Source: Blasia pusilla (lineage: Eukaryota; Marchantiophyta; Marchantiopsida; Blasiales). Taken from it: DNA of 64,000 nucleotides. A program made the position numbers and the translations under genes. The stretch covers positions 53,692,001-53,756,000 of the forward strand of contig CM114272.1 of the NCBI GenBank assembly GCA_050084515.1. Direction: 5' to 3'. Below the pieces are notes generated by a model. It worked only from the letters and a program-made list of their open reading frames with translations, had not been told where the DNA came from and did not search any database. This document shows positions 22,568 through 35,760 of the stretch, one piece after another (positions within the stretch are counted from its first letter, which is position 1; each line of letters starts with the position of its first letter).

Positions 22568-23250
22568 TTGGGCCTCCCCCAACCATCGGTGGTTGGTTCG
22601 ACACACTGCGAGTGTCGCCGGAGCCTGGATCCATTTGGTGTGCATTTGGCACGCTGTCCAGTTGGGGGTGAGAGGATAGCCACTCACGATGCAGTGCGGG
22701 ATATCATGTTCAGTATTGCTCGGGAGAGTGGCTTCCATGTGCAAAGAGAGAGGCACTACTCCATGCGGGATTCCCTCATTCGTGCCGATCTCTACATGAC
22801 ACGTGAGGCTGAGGTGGTTGTGGCGGACGTGGTAGTCACAGATCCTACGCGGGAGGCGTCTGAGCCCAAGTGGTGGCCCAAGGGCGAATGCTACAAGGAG
22901 GCGGCGGCGGCGGCGGCGAAGAAGACACATATCTCTGATCGACTACACGAGGACACATCTTCATCCCCCGGCCATAGAGATGTATGGGGCTATGGGGGAG
23001 AGGTTCGACTCGTTCATCACGGATCGCGCCCATCATCTCCACTCGAGAAATGGGTTGTCCTTAGCTACTGCGGTGTATTGACAGGCGCTGGTCTCCATAG
23101 CGTTGCGGCGTGCCAGGCTAATGGGATTTTGCGGCGGGCTCAGTCGTGGGGAGACGGCGCTAGAGGCCCACTTAGTAGTAGTCATAGCTCTCTTGTTGTT
23201 GTTGATATTGTCTCTGCTGTTGGTGAGTTTTCTCGTTAGGGGGAATGCCC
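22568..23250 (+). pseudogene. Non-LTR retrotransposon (LINE) 3' fragment: zinc knuckle and endonuclease-like tail
   Basis: The peptide starts CECRRSLDPFGVHLARCPVG (Cys/His knuckle). It continues THDAVRDIMFSIARESGFHV, then IRADLYMTREAEVVVADVVV and TDPTRE. This layout (Cys-x-Cys...His...Cys, a conserved His-Asp, then an acidic D...DV pattern) is that of the C-terminal part of LINE polymerases bearing a restriction-like endonuclease, such as the CRE/R2 groups. A frameshift near 22960 is followed in another frame by GERFDSFITDRAHHLHSRNG and LATAVY. Only the 3' end is present; no RT is visible to the left. Family placement is by eye. Confidence 0.6.
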
Positions 23251-23394
23251 CTTCTTCCTTTTCTGGTCTGTTGTGGCCTTGGTTTTGACTCTTTGAGTCC
23301 CCCTCTTTTGTACTTCCGATGGGTTTTCCATCACTCGTTTTTATCGAAGTGCATCTTTGTTCTCACTAGGGACGCAGATACCTTAGCACAATCA

Positions 23395-23545
23395 TGACAA
23401 ACAACCATCTAGTGCCACTTCTAGCTGTGGCGCCGACTAAGCGACGGAGCACTCCGGACAAACACCCATTTAGCAGCAATTCCAGCGGTGGTGCCCAGCT
23501 GGCTAGCGAGCTCTCTAGCCCGTTGGCTACAGTAGCGACGGAGCT
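23395..23545. repeat. Palindromic repeat units, right of the LINE fragment
   Basis: Two further units of the pattern at 22295-22560: ATCTAGTGCCACTTCTAGC and ATTTAGCAGCAATTCCAGC, each followed by GTGG and a GAGC motif. They suggest the LINE 3' end sits inside an older repeat cluster. Confidence 0.65.
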
Positions 23546-23870
23546 CTAATGGTAGTCCCCCCCCCCCCGCCCTGCGACTACGTGATGCGGTTCGGGACTG
23601 GAGACGGTACGCGACCTTTGCTTCACGAGGTGCCAAAGTATATTTATTGTCCTCTCCTTCTTCAATACTTTACCAGACAAACGCAACAGAATTCGGAGAT
23701 CTTGTCCAATTCGCCCCCCACTTCTCCCAAGAGATACATTCATCATCCTCGTCCTCCGTCCACTTGTAATCCGCCCCTCTCTCTCGAGGGATGGGCGAGA
23801 GCTCAGCTCTTTGATGGTGCCAACAATTCCCAACGAAATGGAAAAACCACTATGAAAATAATTAACCTTT

Positions 23871-24060
23871 GAGAGGGGTGGGAGAGAAAATAATCAATGG
23901 ACCCTTGTGGAGGCCTTGGAGAGGGGTGGGAGAGAAAATAATCAATGGACCCGTGTGGAGGCCTTCGAGAAGGGTGGGAGAGAAAATAATCAATGGACGG
24001 TATGGAGGCCTTCGAGAGGTGTGGGGGAGAAAATAGTGAATGAACCCGTGTGGAGGACAT
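23871..24060. repeat. 48-bp minisatellite, four copies
   Basis: Unit starts GAGAGGGGTGGGAGAGAAAA and ends GTGGAGGCCTT; copies start at 23871, 23919, 23967 and 24014. The last copy is the most diverged. Confidence 0.95.
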
Positions 24061-27000
24061 TCTGATAGCCTAGATGGAGAGGAAAAAAAAAAGGGGGGGA
24101 CTGTAATCAGCTCACACTTTCGATGTGGGAAAATGCGGAACTCGAATTAAGTCCATCTCGAATGGCATTGGGTTTTAGTGCACTTTTCGTGATGGCGAAA
24201 TGACGTTCACTCAAGTAACATTTTCTACTACTTAGAGAGAAATAGAAATGAATAACGTTTTCTACTTTTGAGAGAGGAAGGGAGATGAGCAATTGGTCAA
24301 ATTTTTGTTGTACTCGTTGGAGAGAGATAATTTTTTGTAGTTTTTGGTGAGAAATGCGTGAATTTGGAAAATAAATTATACAAATTTTGAATCAAGAATA
24401 GAATTTCTCTTACTAATCTAAATTAATATTTTTTTAAATATTTTTTATATTGCACAAATCTTTTTGTATATTACGCAAAATATTAGGCCATCCTAGCCTA
24501 GGGAGCCCATGTGAGTTGTTGCAATACATTGGCAATAAGGTGTATTCATGATAGATCATGATTTATTCATTTTCTTTAGAGTACGTCCTTTTCCCCTAGT
24601 AGAAACACATGGATGGTATTTTTAAATAGGGTACCAATTTAAACTTAAATCAATCATCATTGCACATTGGTGTCTGTCCAACAAAATTCTTGGAGTAGAA
24701 GATCCTAAAAATGAATTGGTAGGAAGTATCCATGCATTGTAGGTAGGTTGGCACCATGGCTTGTCCATGAGAACCCCTTCCAAAATCAATGATCATGGTT
24801 TTGAGCTTGCCCCAAAACGTATGGACCAAGGAGATAAGTATGGGGGAGAAGGGATGCATGATCCAACAAGTGAGAAGGAATAATGGATGAATGTGCATGA
24901 ATCACTTATTTGAATTGCTTCTCCAACGCGACCAAAAAATATAATAGAATTGAAAATGGAAGTCATGATCAGCTTAGTGGGACATTTTGGAATTGAAAAT
25001 TGATTAAAAAAATTTATTCAAAGAAATCTCACTAGAAAAACTTTTAACAAAATAGAGCAAACTCAAATTCTTGTAAAGAAAATAGATAAGAAAAAAATCT
25101 AGCAACCAAAACAAAAGGCAAGAATTTTCATTTCTTGAAAACCAAAATAAAATTCAGACAATGGGAATAAAATCGAAAGCTTTAAAACATGTTTGATGTC
25201 TTACTATCGAACAAAAGTCCCCAAAAAATCCTACAAATTTTAGAACTTCAAACATATGACACAAAATCAGAGTTTGACACAAAAATGACCTAACGCAAAC
25301 AATCATAGAAAATGATGAGGGAGGAAAAGGGGCTCTTGTATTTCTTTTTCTTTTTCTTTTTTCACCGCCTAAAGGTTTGCACGGTGCATTTGGGGTTTGA
25401 TCTCTTCTTCTTCTTCTTCTTCTTCTCACGTTCCTTCTCCTTTTTACTTTTTTAATTCAAGAATCTTCAAAAAGATAATTTTCCATTCAATCCATTAATA
25501 GTCAATATAAGATGTGGTTGAATTAAGGTGGAACAAGATACATCCTTCATTGACCTCATGTGATTGACTATGCAATGCATTACAACAACTCCAAAACTCA
25601 TTTCTTCTATATGACATACTAATGTCATATAAACCTTATTTTCATGGGATGACCTTATTTAGTTAAGATGCCAAGTTCCTTTGTGACCATGATATTGTGC
25701 TCTTTTCCTTCCTTTGTGTGCTTGTGCTCACTTTATATACACACACAAGAGCTCCCATGGCATGATTTTCCCCCTTAAATATTAATTTTGATTCCTTGCC
25801 TTTCTTTTTTTCTAGGTATGCTAGGTTTTTCCTTTCCTCATGGTGGTCTTATTTTATTTATTTTTCACTTTTGGAGACTCTCTTTGAAGATCTTTTTCCT
25901 ACTGTCAATAATAAGTGATTATTTTCTATAAATTATTTTACTCGTTTTGATTTAGCTCTTCAAAAACTTTAAGGTTGCGAGGTGTTTATTTATTTATTTT
26001 GTTTCTTCTATCATGAAAGTAATTTTCTAAGTCGTTGGGATCTACCTTGCTTTTAATTCACTCTATAAAATTCCCTATAATTTTCCTTGGAGAAAAGGCA
26101 TTTTGTTAGACATATTTAATATCTATCTCACAACAAATACCAAAAAATGGTCTATATAACCCGCAATGACATGTAAGAAATGTCTTTGGATTTTTTTTAT
26201 TTCTTTATGGTTCTCATGCCATCGCTTTAACCTATCAAATGAATTATCTTATAGATTTCCACATCAAAATATTAGGGTGACTCAAAGCAAGACTATCAGT
26301 TGAGAAGATGGGAGGAAATTCAAAACTTGCAAAGCAAAGATAGAAACAAAAGAACCACATGAGAGATTCATTACATGTACAATCAACAAATACTTAAAAG
26401 CAAATAAGTATGGGTAGACATGAAAAAAAAATGCATTTGAGAATATTCATTTTTTTCTAACATACGTTTTGCTCTTCACATGCCCTTTATTCCCCTTATT
26501 CAAAAGAGTTACTCTAATTTAAATTTGGTTTACCAAGAGTTAGTTTGGATTGGACATGTTCCAGACAAAATATAAATATATATGTGATATTCTTATCTCT
26601 TTTTGGGTTGTGTGGCAATAGAACCAAATACAAGATAATGACCCCTACTCGAGGATTTAATATTAATTGGAGATTAAGTCACAAGAAGAATTTCAATTTC
26701 TTTTCCAAATTTGGAAAGAGGGGATAAAAAGAGTCAACATTAGTTAATTTCATGCAGTGTGCCCAAAACATGTATCTTTAAGGCCTTCCTATGTCTAAAG
26801 ATACCAAAAACACTACGTGACATGTTTGGAAAGGAACTTCATGCACAAAATTTTCTATTCAATTCAGAGAGGAATTTTAAAGAACGAGTTGCACATGACA
26901 CATGTTCTCAACATACTTCGTAAAAAAAACATTTCATTCATTAAACATAATAGAAAAAGAAAAGAAAAATGAATACATACTAATTGACACATATTTTTGA

Positions 27001-28575
27001 ACAAAACTTGTTTGGCCTTTAAACGGAGAAAAATATTGCAAGATGCATAATCTCAATCAAAAGATCTAACTAAATTCAATCTCTAAATCTACGGAAAAAC
27101 TGTGAAACTTAAGGAAATTCTTTCAAAAAACTCAAATATCTGAAAAGTTTAAGAATATTATGACATATATTTATATATATTATATCGGATAAGGAATGTA
27201 AGATGTTATATAAAGACCCTACATGCAGATTCCGAATGAAAATAATTTGTTCAATAGTTTTTTTCGTTAAAACTTGCTTATGCGCTTTATGTCATTTAAT
27301 TTTGACAATGTTTGTCTCTAGATAATTTCATTGAACTTTTTGGGAATGCTATAATTTTTCATAAATCACTTGTGCAATTAACCTAATTTAACTGAATATT
27401 TATTAGGAAAAAATATTCTCGATGGCGTGAGGGATTCCCCAAATTGAAAGGAACCTTAGGGATGAAGGAGGGATGGGGAAATGGTGGGAAGTAATAGGAA
27501 AGTAAAACGGGTTTTCCATTGTGCCAAAATTAAGTTACTACTCGAAAAATCAATCCGTGCATACCCCTAGTTTCTATTTTGGAGCTTTGACAGAAAAAAA
27601 AATATTTTCCTCTTCAAAAAATTTCTGAAAATACCATATCTATTGGTAAATATTCAAATTATTTCGACCGTATTCTTTGGAAAAGATAACAAAAACCAAG
27701 AGCCAAGATAAAATCCTAACTTGACTCAGTCAATTCACTAATCTAACGTGCTAATGGTACTACCCATCCACAAGTTCACTTGACGATCATTGAAGACGTC
27801 CAAGACAAGATAGCTAATAGCAATGTCTATTAGGGTCATATCTTGATCCTGCGCGACCATACAAGGTCGCGGATTTTTTTTGCCCAAAACTTTTGGGCGC
27901 AGAAATGACCCAACGTCCAAGGGACCTCGACGTGTTTATGACGGAAAGTAATTACTACAGACCTCTACAACATGATGGCCCTGAGTGCAGAGGCTGCACA
28001 ATGAAGTTATTGTGCAGTATTTTCAACCCTCCGATTTGAATTTTTTGACAAATGGATGGATTAAGATAATTTCTGTCTTTTCTCAATCAATTAATCCCCC
28101 TATAGTATTAATGCTCTCCCCACATCATCTTTTTTTTTCTTCTCCACACCCTATTCAGCCCTGCCCTTTTATTTGGTTTCCTCGGGAACCGGAAGCTCTA
28201 ACCCTCGTTTCTTCCCATTGTATTCTCTGGACCGTGTTTCTCTTTGCCTCGTTTCTTCCATCTCTGAACCATCTTCCCGAACACTCTTAAAAAATCGTAA
28301 CCCCGGACCCATACTCGTTCATAGGTATTTTGGAAAGGGATCAGGTTAACTAATTCAACCTCGAGTTGATTTAGGTAACCGTGATCCCTCTCCGAAAAAT
28401 AAACATCACAAGCATTTCGGACCCAAAAATGGAGCTCACATTCTTAATAACTCGTTTGTTCATTTATATTTCAACTATTGAGAGTATTATTATTATTATA
28501 ATTCTCAGTGTCCTTTAGCCTCATTATTTTACCGTTGAAGCTGTGGCCGTCCTCGTCCCCTACCTCCGCCCTATG
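24061..28575. other. Long AT-rich spacer, no gene seen
   Basis: Strongly AT-rich, with only short frames and poly-A/poly-T runs. It contains a (CTT)n run at 25403-25426. No domain, RNA gene or intact mobile element recognised on either strand. Confidence 0.5.
25403..25426. repeat. (TTC)n microsatellite
   Basis: Seven to eight consecutive TTC triplets. Confidence 0.9.
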
Positions 28576-28579
28576 TAGC

Positions 28580-28748
28580 TAGGCAGGTAGGTAGGTAAGT
28601 AGGTAGCTAGATAGGGCTGGTAAGGCGGTCCGTAGGGGAGCTATATATAGCGGTGCGAGGAGCGCGGTGGTCCATGAGAGTCGGATAGTGTTGCTATAGT
28701 CATCTATCTATCTATCTAAGATAGATAGACTGTGGATGGATGGATGGA
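28580..28748. repeat. Cluster of tetranucleotide repeats
   Basis: (GTAG)n near 28580-28608; then TCTATCTATCTATCTA facing AGATAGATAGA at 28703-28729, which can form a hairpin; then (GGAT)n at 28733-28748. They mark a short GC-richer island (about 28.5-29.1 kb) within AT-rich DNA. Confidence 0.85.
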
Positions 28749-29849
28749 CTTGCAAACCCTAAACGCGCTTCTTGTCCGGCCGGCCGTCCGGTTGTTTGCG
28801 GCTAGGTGGATGGCCCACCACGAAGCCGATAAGATGTGCTGGAGGCTGACAACAAAGTGCGAGTTTTCCACATCGGTTGTCCTTTTCGCCGGTCAAATCC
28901 ACATCATCCGTCCGCGCCTGCTCCGTATTATTATTATCCGTTTCTTTACTGTTTATTTCTTTATTCAGTCCCATTTTCTCGAATTTGCGTGTCGAAATTG
29001 CTCTCCGTCCCTTCATTTTCTTTTCTTTTTTGCGTGAGGTTTCCGTTCGTTTCGTGGGGTACTTATCTTATGTAAGCGCAATATTTGTTGGATAATGAAG
29101 GAATAAAATAAAATACGCAAATAGGGATATGTGGAATTATGGGAGTAAGGGAATGCATGTAATCGACATTTTCTTTAATTTTAAATGATGTGGAAGTAGT
29201 GAGTGAGATCCATGGACTCAAAAGTATTCATGTTGTGCGAAAATTTGGAAAAACTTGAGCTTAAGTTGATTTATCATCACGCAGGATGAGATTTGTTGGG
29301 AAAACGACACTCCGAAGCCATTTCCTTTAAACATTTTGGGGGCGATCGACCATATCATGGGTTGACGCCCTCTTTTTTTATATACTAGTATGATGCATGT
29401 GCTGTGCCTAGGTGAGGGGAAAGGTTTTCTCACACTCTTAATTTAACTTGTCATCGTAACGGAAATACTTCTTAAGTCTAATATGTGTAAGGAGTAGAAG
29501 AGACATTAAAGGACATGTATCAACATCGGTCATCAAAAGAGGATTTCTCTAACTCCATCCTCCCTTGATAGTATAGATTTATATATAAAATATGATGTTA
29601 CGAGAACCGTTTCATCAGTAGTATGCATTCCGAAATGAAATCGAGATTCATACTCGTATGTTATGCCCTAGCTGATCATCAAACCACAAGTCTGGCCACA
29701 ATAACCTCTAATTCTAGTCTCTCGATTTCCACACAAAACATACTCCAACTTTCAATCTGTCAAAAGACCATGTCATCACCTCCCACATCCCTTGTCCATA
29801 AGAGGGGCGTCAATGAGTGCAGGAATGTTTTCCAAAAAACCAGATGAAA

Positions 29850-30900
29850 TACAAAATGAGAATGCCACGTTCTTAATGGCACTATTGAGAAACAAGTAAA
29901 ATAAAGCAAGAAAACAGACAAGAGGAGCTCCTTGACTAGGAGATAAAGAATGCCACGTGTGTATACGGCTCTTTAAAACCCAGATAATGATAGAATAAAG
30001 AATGGGAGCTAGAAAAACTATTTAAAAAAAACACAGAATGAGAATGTCAAACAAATGGATAACAATCGATGGCGTTTGCCTTCATGAGGAGGTAAAAAAC
30101 AAAACGTAACCCCCAAACAAAACAAAACGAGAATGCCACGTAAATTTGCACTATGCAAAAGATAAATGAAAAAGTGGACAAAGTCATAGCGAGAACACCG
30201 CTAAGAAAATAATAAAATATTCATAATAGAGAAGTCATGCACAAGCGCATCAATGAGACGGCCTCTAAGAAAATAATAAAAAATGAAAACATGTAGAACA
30301 AAGAGACAAAAAGTGAGAATGCCTCATGAATGCCTCTATACACAAGATAATAAATAGGACGAAAAAAGACAACGACATTCTGAATGCATAAACGGTGCTG
30401 TTCGAAATATAATTCAAAGAAAAAAGGGGGGAAAAAGCTCACATTAGAGAACAGGTTTAGAAAAAATAAATTAAAGCTAGGCCATGAAAAAAATGCAAAT
30501 ATAGGAGATTAAAAAAACATAACATTGGGATGTCACTATTCGGGCCATAATATACGGGACAACAATAAGAATGCCCTCTTATAGAAAATAAATAAATCAA
30601 GTGGGGAAGCTTTAAACAAAGACAAAGATGGAATGCCATATACAAGATAATACTAGAAAACATAGATAATATAAAATGAAATAGCAATAACTCTAGGGAT
30701 GTTAAACCAAGAAAAGAATGGGTATGGCACATGGGTGCCACTATAGGATAATAGAAACAATTAAAGAAAGTGGGAATAGAGACTACTAGACATGATGAAT
30801 TAAACCAACACAACAATAATGGGAATGCCGCATGATAGGGACAATAGATACTACCAGAAAATAGTGACAATAGGGAATGGTAATATTGGGAAGCTAAATA
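29850..30900. repeat. Degenerate tandem array, about 90-bp period, GAATGCC core
   Basis: The core (A/G)GAATGCC recurs at about 29860, 29948, 30131, 30317, 30570, 30631 and 30823, with a diverged core (GAATGTC) near 30041. Most spacings are near 90 bp or a multiple. Between cores the DNA is A-rich with AAGATAATA(A/G)A-like pieces. Decay is advanced, so unit borders are approximate. Confidence 0.6.
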
Positions 30901-33400
30901 AACCCAAAAAAGGAGAACATTTAAGATTTCTTTAAAAATAAAAATATAAAAATATAGTGGAACATGTGAAAGGCACGGCTCACAAAAGACTTAATAGGAT
31001 GAGAGATGGTAACATAGTGGAGTCAAACTAAATCACATAACAACCATAAACTAGTTGAGAACAAATCATGTAATCATGGAATAGAATGATGTGCCAAAGG
31101 TCCACAAATGCTTTGTAGGCGCTTTCTCATCGAAGTTGTTGTGTGTGCAAAGTGAGAATCTTTTTATGGATAAGGTTGCCATACACATGGCCCATATGCT
31201 AAAAATCTACTCGTTACATTCTTGTCTTTCTCCCTTACAAGAAATCCCAATCTCCTCCTACTCCTTTAAGCCAAACTCTTTCATAGATACAACTTGCCAC
31301 GTAAGGGGTGAACTACCCACCACCCCATGCGTTTGGAGGAGCGCTTGATGCAAAAGTATATGTATGAATTACGAGTGAAGAGGTGGTGCATGAGTTTTGT
31401 TTGGCTTATGCAGTGAGGAGGGAAGGAGAGCCAGTCCTTGGGTAGTTAAAATTTAAATAAGATGTATCTTCCTGAGCTATGTTACAGGTTCTAAGGCATC
31501 TGGACAAAAAAACATGGGATGCTAGAAAACTTGCCAATGCATACAATAGTTTCCTCTATTGGCCCACCCTAGTGGCCAACGCCAAAGATGGTACCTCATC
31601 TCAACTCATAACCTAGGTTAACATAGATGAGATTAACCAAAATTACCCTATATTAATTTCCCATAATTAACTTAAGTTATAGCCAAGTTAATTATGGGCA
31701 TAAGGTTGGTCAAGGCTATAAAGTCTTGGTGCCACAATTTAACCCACATTAATTGTGGTCTAAAATTAACCTACGTTTATAGTCTTGAGGAACCTTCGGT
31801 ACCTCTCTTGGCCTTTCTAAACCATGGTTCATTATTTACTATAAGTAGTGATGGTCTTCAGACCCCATCAAAAGCTTGATCTAGTGTCTATAATAGTGAA
31901 AGGTTTTTCCATTACAACTATAGAAAATCTACGCATGATCCTACACTAGGCACACATCAGGAGAAAATCATAGTTTTTATAACTAGGACTAAAATAACTA
32001 ATGTTCTTCATGGCTTGAACATATGCCTAGAATGTTCCCTAGTCATAAAAATTAGTAGCCATATCTTTCCATCAAATGATAATATCTCAGTCATATAAAA
32101 ACATGACTAAGTCATTGTACAATTTGGAGATATGGCATAGTCATATCCCAAAATGACTTACCAAGTCTTGAGTCATTTTAAATCACAAATTTAGAATATT
32201 TTTTTCGTATATGAATATGATTGGATCATTGATTAACTTTGGATTTCTCCTAAGTCACATTGTGAAATGACTCACTTAATGTCTTGTCATTTTAATGATG
32301 AATTAAGAAATAAATAACATGGAATTTAGGTTAATAATAATAATGATTTTTTTCTATACTTGTATGAAATAATGATTTTAACTTTAGTTATCTTTTGAAT
32401 CGACAAAAAAAAAGTTTACTCCCAACACTCGGTAAATTTATTTTTTGTTAGAGATCTCTAAGCTAAAAAGAAAATCACTTGTAGAGGGCTTGGGAGAAAC
32501 AGTTACCTTCCTAAGAGAGATGGAGATCTCAACTACGGGAGACCAGAGTATAGTTATTGAGAAGGAGGTATTCCTAACCAAGAGGGCGGGATCCTAAGGA
32601 AGACTTATCACTGATGGCAAACCAAGAGGGCGGGATCGAGGCTATAGAGCCTAAGGAGAAGAAAGAAAATGCAAGAGAGTGTTGGATCACATGGGAGTAG
32701 AAACGTTTAGGAGTGATACAGGATTGTGAATATTGCACACGTTAGGCAACATTGCATCTCAAAGCCGGGTCAGGGATTGTTTTTTTTGGAGCTAGAGCGA
32801 TAGTTTTGGGTTTCATCGGGCATGGTCGCATATGACAGAAGAAAATAACCTGAAGGCTAGTTGCTCTCTATCACCACCAAGCTCTTTGCAATTCTAGATG
32901 CTCCTTGTGAGCGGTCCTCATGGTAGCACAAAAATGGATATGGCCAAGATGTCCCCCACTAGGGTTTTTTCATTACCCCAATGGCCCGTGCGGGCTTGGG
33001 AGAAGGGAATGGTTGCAGGCTTAGATTGCGGGAGGCAAGAAAAAATTGACATGCACGGACTAAATTAAAATCGTAATCCCTAATTTCTAAATTTATTGGG
33101 AATCTGGTCACTTGCATATATTTAGTTTTTTATTTGTCAAATATATTGAATCTTTTGTCATTCGAAGAGCTAAAATAATATGAATATCATCTAGATAATT
33201 ATTTGCACACCCCTTGGCTAAGGACTCAACTTAAAAACTGAAAGATCTTTCAATGCTTAAATCTATGCTAATCTTTCAATCACCAGAATAAATAAAATTA
33301 GGTTTAGAGAGTATCTATATTTTTTCCAAAATAGAAAGCTTTTATTATATTCTCTTCAATGCATCCCAAGAGTTACATCTATGCTACTATTGAAGACACG
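30901..33400. other. AT-rich spacer, no gene seen
   Basis: Short frames only. It includes an inverted repeat at 31657-31697 and clusters of TGAGTCATTTT/ATGACT-like motifs around 32050-32300. ACCAAGAGGGCGGGATC is duplicated at about 32577 and 32624. Confidence 0.45.
31657..31697. repeat. Short inverted repeat
   Basis: CCCATAATTAACTT and its reverse complement AAGTTAATTATGGG flank an 11-bp loop. It could be a hairpin or a MITE end; no target duplication assigned. Confidence 0.75.
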
Positions 33401-33402
33401 CG

Positions 33403-33895
33403 TCTCAGCTCGGAGCTCAACATTAGATGACATGTGTCAAAATAGTCTTGTTGAGTTACACCAAGTGTTGAAGATTCAAAATGCAACTTCAAAATAAACA
33501 TATTGGGGTCATTTCTCATAGAGTTTTTTCAACTGTTGGATAGTGGAGCATATGCCTTAGCTACAAATGTGCGCCGTATCAGGGAAAGTAAAGTCGCAGT
33601 TGCCGTGATGCATTACAGAAAGGATTAGGAAAAGATCAATGTTTAAGTTTTTTTTTAAATATTTAAGTTCAAACCATTGCTACAAGTATTATACTATTTA
33701 CGACAATTTTATTTTATTATACTGTTCTCAGCTCCAAACCCGACATTGGATGACACGTGTCAAAATCTTACAGAGCATGTGCCTTAGCCGCAACTACCGC
33801 GCTGCATTAGGGAAAGTATTAGGAAAAGAGTAGGGCTTAAGTGGGTTCAAGGTCAAGGTACTTAAGTTCAAACCATTGCTACAATTATTATACTT
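33403..33895. repeat. Tandem duplication, about 315-bp offset
   Basis: CTCAGCTC...ACATTAGATGACATGTGTCAAAAT (about 33405) recurs near 33726, and AAGTTCAAACCATTGCTACAA (about 33664) recurs near 33862. Between them GGGAAAGTA and ATTAGGAAAAGA also match in order. Indels have shifted the internal spacing. Confidence 0.8.
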
Positions 33896-35372
33896 TTTTC
33901 AGAAGGACGTGAGGAGCGGAGTAAAGTATCTGGAAGTAACTATGCGCACCAAATAGAATATATTGCTTTCTATTGTTCCATTAAAATGCAAACTTTCATT
34001 TTCATTTCCAAATTTTTCCTTTCAAGCATTTCCACTTTCAAATGTTTCCTTTCAATAACAAGGAAATCATACATATTTTTCAAGATTCTCAAACATTTTC
34101 CTTCAAAAGGAGAGATACATTTAATGTACTCTCAAATATCATTGAGGTTCTTTCATATACATTCTATAGTGAAAATTTTTTCTTTTCAACTCTAGAGCTA
34201 CTATTACAATGTAGCGAGAGTAAACGTTATGAACCATTATTGAGAAATAATGCCACCTTCTAACATGTGCTTAGTTTCTACTTTCGTATATTGCAAAGCA
34301 CTACACATGGTTGAAAAGGTAGAGCAAGCCGATCAACTCATTGGCGCATGCGGTACACAACCCCAACACCATTCAATTCACGACTTCTTTTAGGATTGTC
34401 TTCGAGCTTCTTCATTGCAACTTCTTTTGTCATTATCTTTTAGCTTCTTCGTCACTCTATTGATCCTTTCCGAGAAGACAAACACCTCCATGTTATTAAC
34501 AAAACCTTTTGCAAATGTGCAGGATTTCAAGCAGGCGATCGCGACAAAGAAAAACATGGCTTGTAGGATGACAACAATGAAGTCTACATAAGGGAAAGGG
34601 AGAAAAGCCAATTACCATACACCATTCAAAAAGCCCTTTGGAGTTAAAGATGCATACACATCATCTTCAAATCACTTTGGATGGTCTCAATCAAATAACA
34701 TGAGAATGCACGCTTATGTTCCTATCCAAGTTTGACTAAGACAATCACGTTTCCAAGTCCAAAGAAAAAGGCAATTAACTGTCAATCTCTTGAGCAAGAA
34801 GCAAAATCAGAGGATGATAAGAGTCCTTCGTGGGGTCAAACGCTAAGCACTTTTGATTGGAGTGGAAGCTCTAGAGATGCAAGGCGAGATTCTCTATCAA
34901 CTGAAGAGTCAACACCAAGATACAATCCCAAGGCTGAAGAGGCCCCTGGGTATGAATATAAAACACACCACCTCTCACTAGATCTCTTTGAGTATGAACA
35001 TTATAGGAGTAGACAAAAAAAATATGAAACCAGTAAAAGTCTAGATATTGTTGAGAATATCTTAGAGTGAAAATGAAAAGTGAGGGAGAAATCGGTAGAG
35101 CTGTCAAGCAAGGGTGGACACCATTGCACAAGAAAATGTGTAGAGAACAAGTTGCAAAGGAATGGTGATAAAGTAAAGACAAGTGGAGATGTAGAGACAA
35201 AAACATCAACCAGGAGTAGCGATGCAAGACGGGAGGTAGCATTTAGCAGGAAGGTCAAGAAAAATGAAAAAAATCACTACAACAAATGCAACAATAGTCA
35301 AAGCTAAGCTAGGAGCAAAATCATAGCCAAGAATAGAGCAACTACAACAATAGTGGAGAGCTAAGCAGATGT
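33896..35372. other. Spacer, no recognised gene
   Basis: An open frame at 34732-35070 (112 codons, Lys/Ser/Glu-rich) has no recognisable domain and weak coding character. The rest is non-coding by appearance. Confidence 0.4.
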
Positions 35373-35760
35373 GCAGAAACTCCGCACTACCACCTACTTC
35401 CCTACCAAATGTGGCCCAAAAGACCTCATCTCCCTATTCAGCCCTCAAGGGCTATGTAAAGTGTGAAAGGAGTATAGGTGAAGCAAGAGCACTTTGAAAA
35501 AAAAGACATAGAGCGCAGAGGGGAAGTGCAATAGTCGTAGCCAAGCAAGAGCATCCCAAAGTTGAGAGAAGAGAGACTAAGGCTGCAAAGTGGAAATAAA
35601 TAGCTGAAGCAAGAGGGTGGAGCTATTGTGGGCTAAGACAAGTAGGCATGCAAGCAGAGCAAAGCGGAGGTGTAACAACTCCACGCTGTCACCTACTCCT
35701 ACCAAATAAGACCCTAAAGGCCTCTGCTCCCTATTCGCCCTAGAGCGAGTGTGCCTCACC
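35373..35760. repeat. Two-copy direct repeat, about 300-bp spacing
   Basis: AACTCCGCACTACCACCTAC...CTCCCTATTCAGCCCT at 35376-35453 recurs as AACTCCACGCTGTCACCTAC...CTCCCTATTCGCCCTA at about 35676-35750, followed by a C-rich tract near 35767. Confidence 0.8.

Noticed and set aside
23871-24060. CRISPR-like regular repeats
   Set aside because: Units are contiguous without variable spacers, in nuclear plant-type DNA; it is a minisatellite.
34732-35070. 112-codon Lys/Glu/Ser-rich open frame
   Set aside because: No motif, no neighbouring exon, and it lies among duplicated non-coding repeats; not enough to call a gene.
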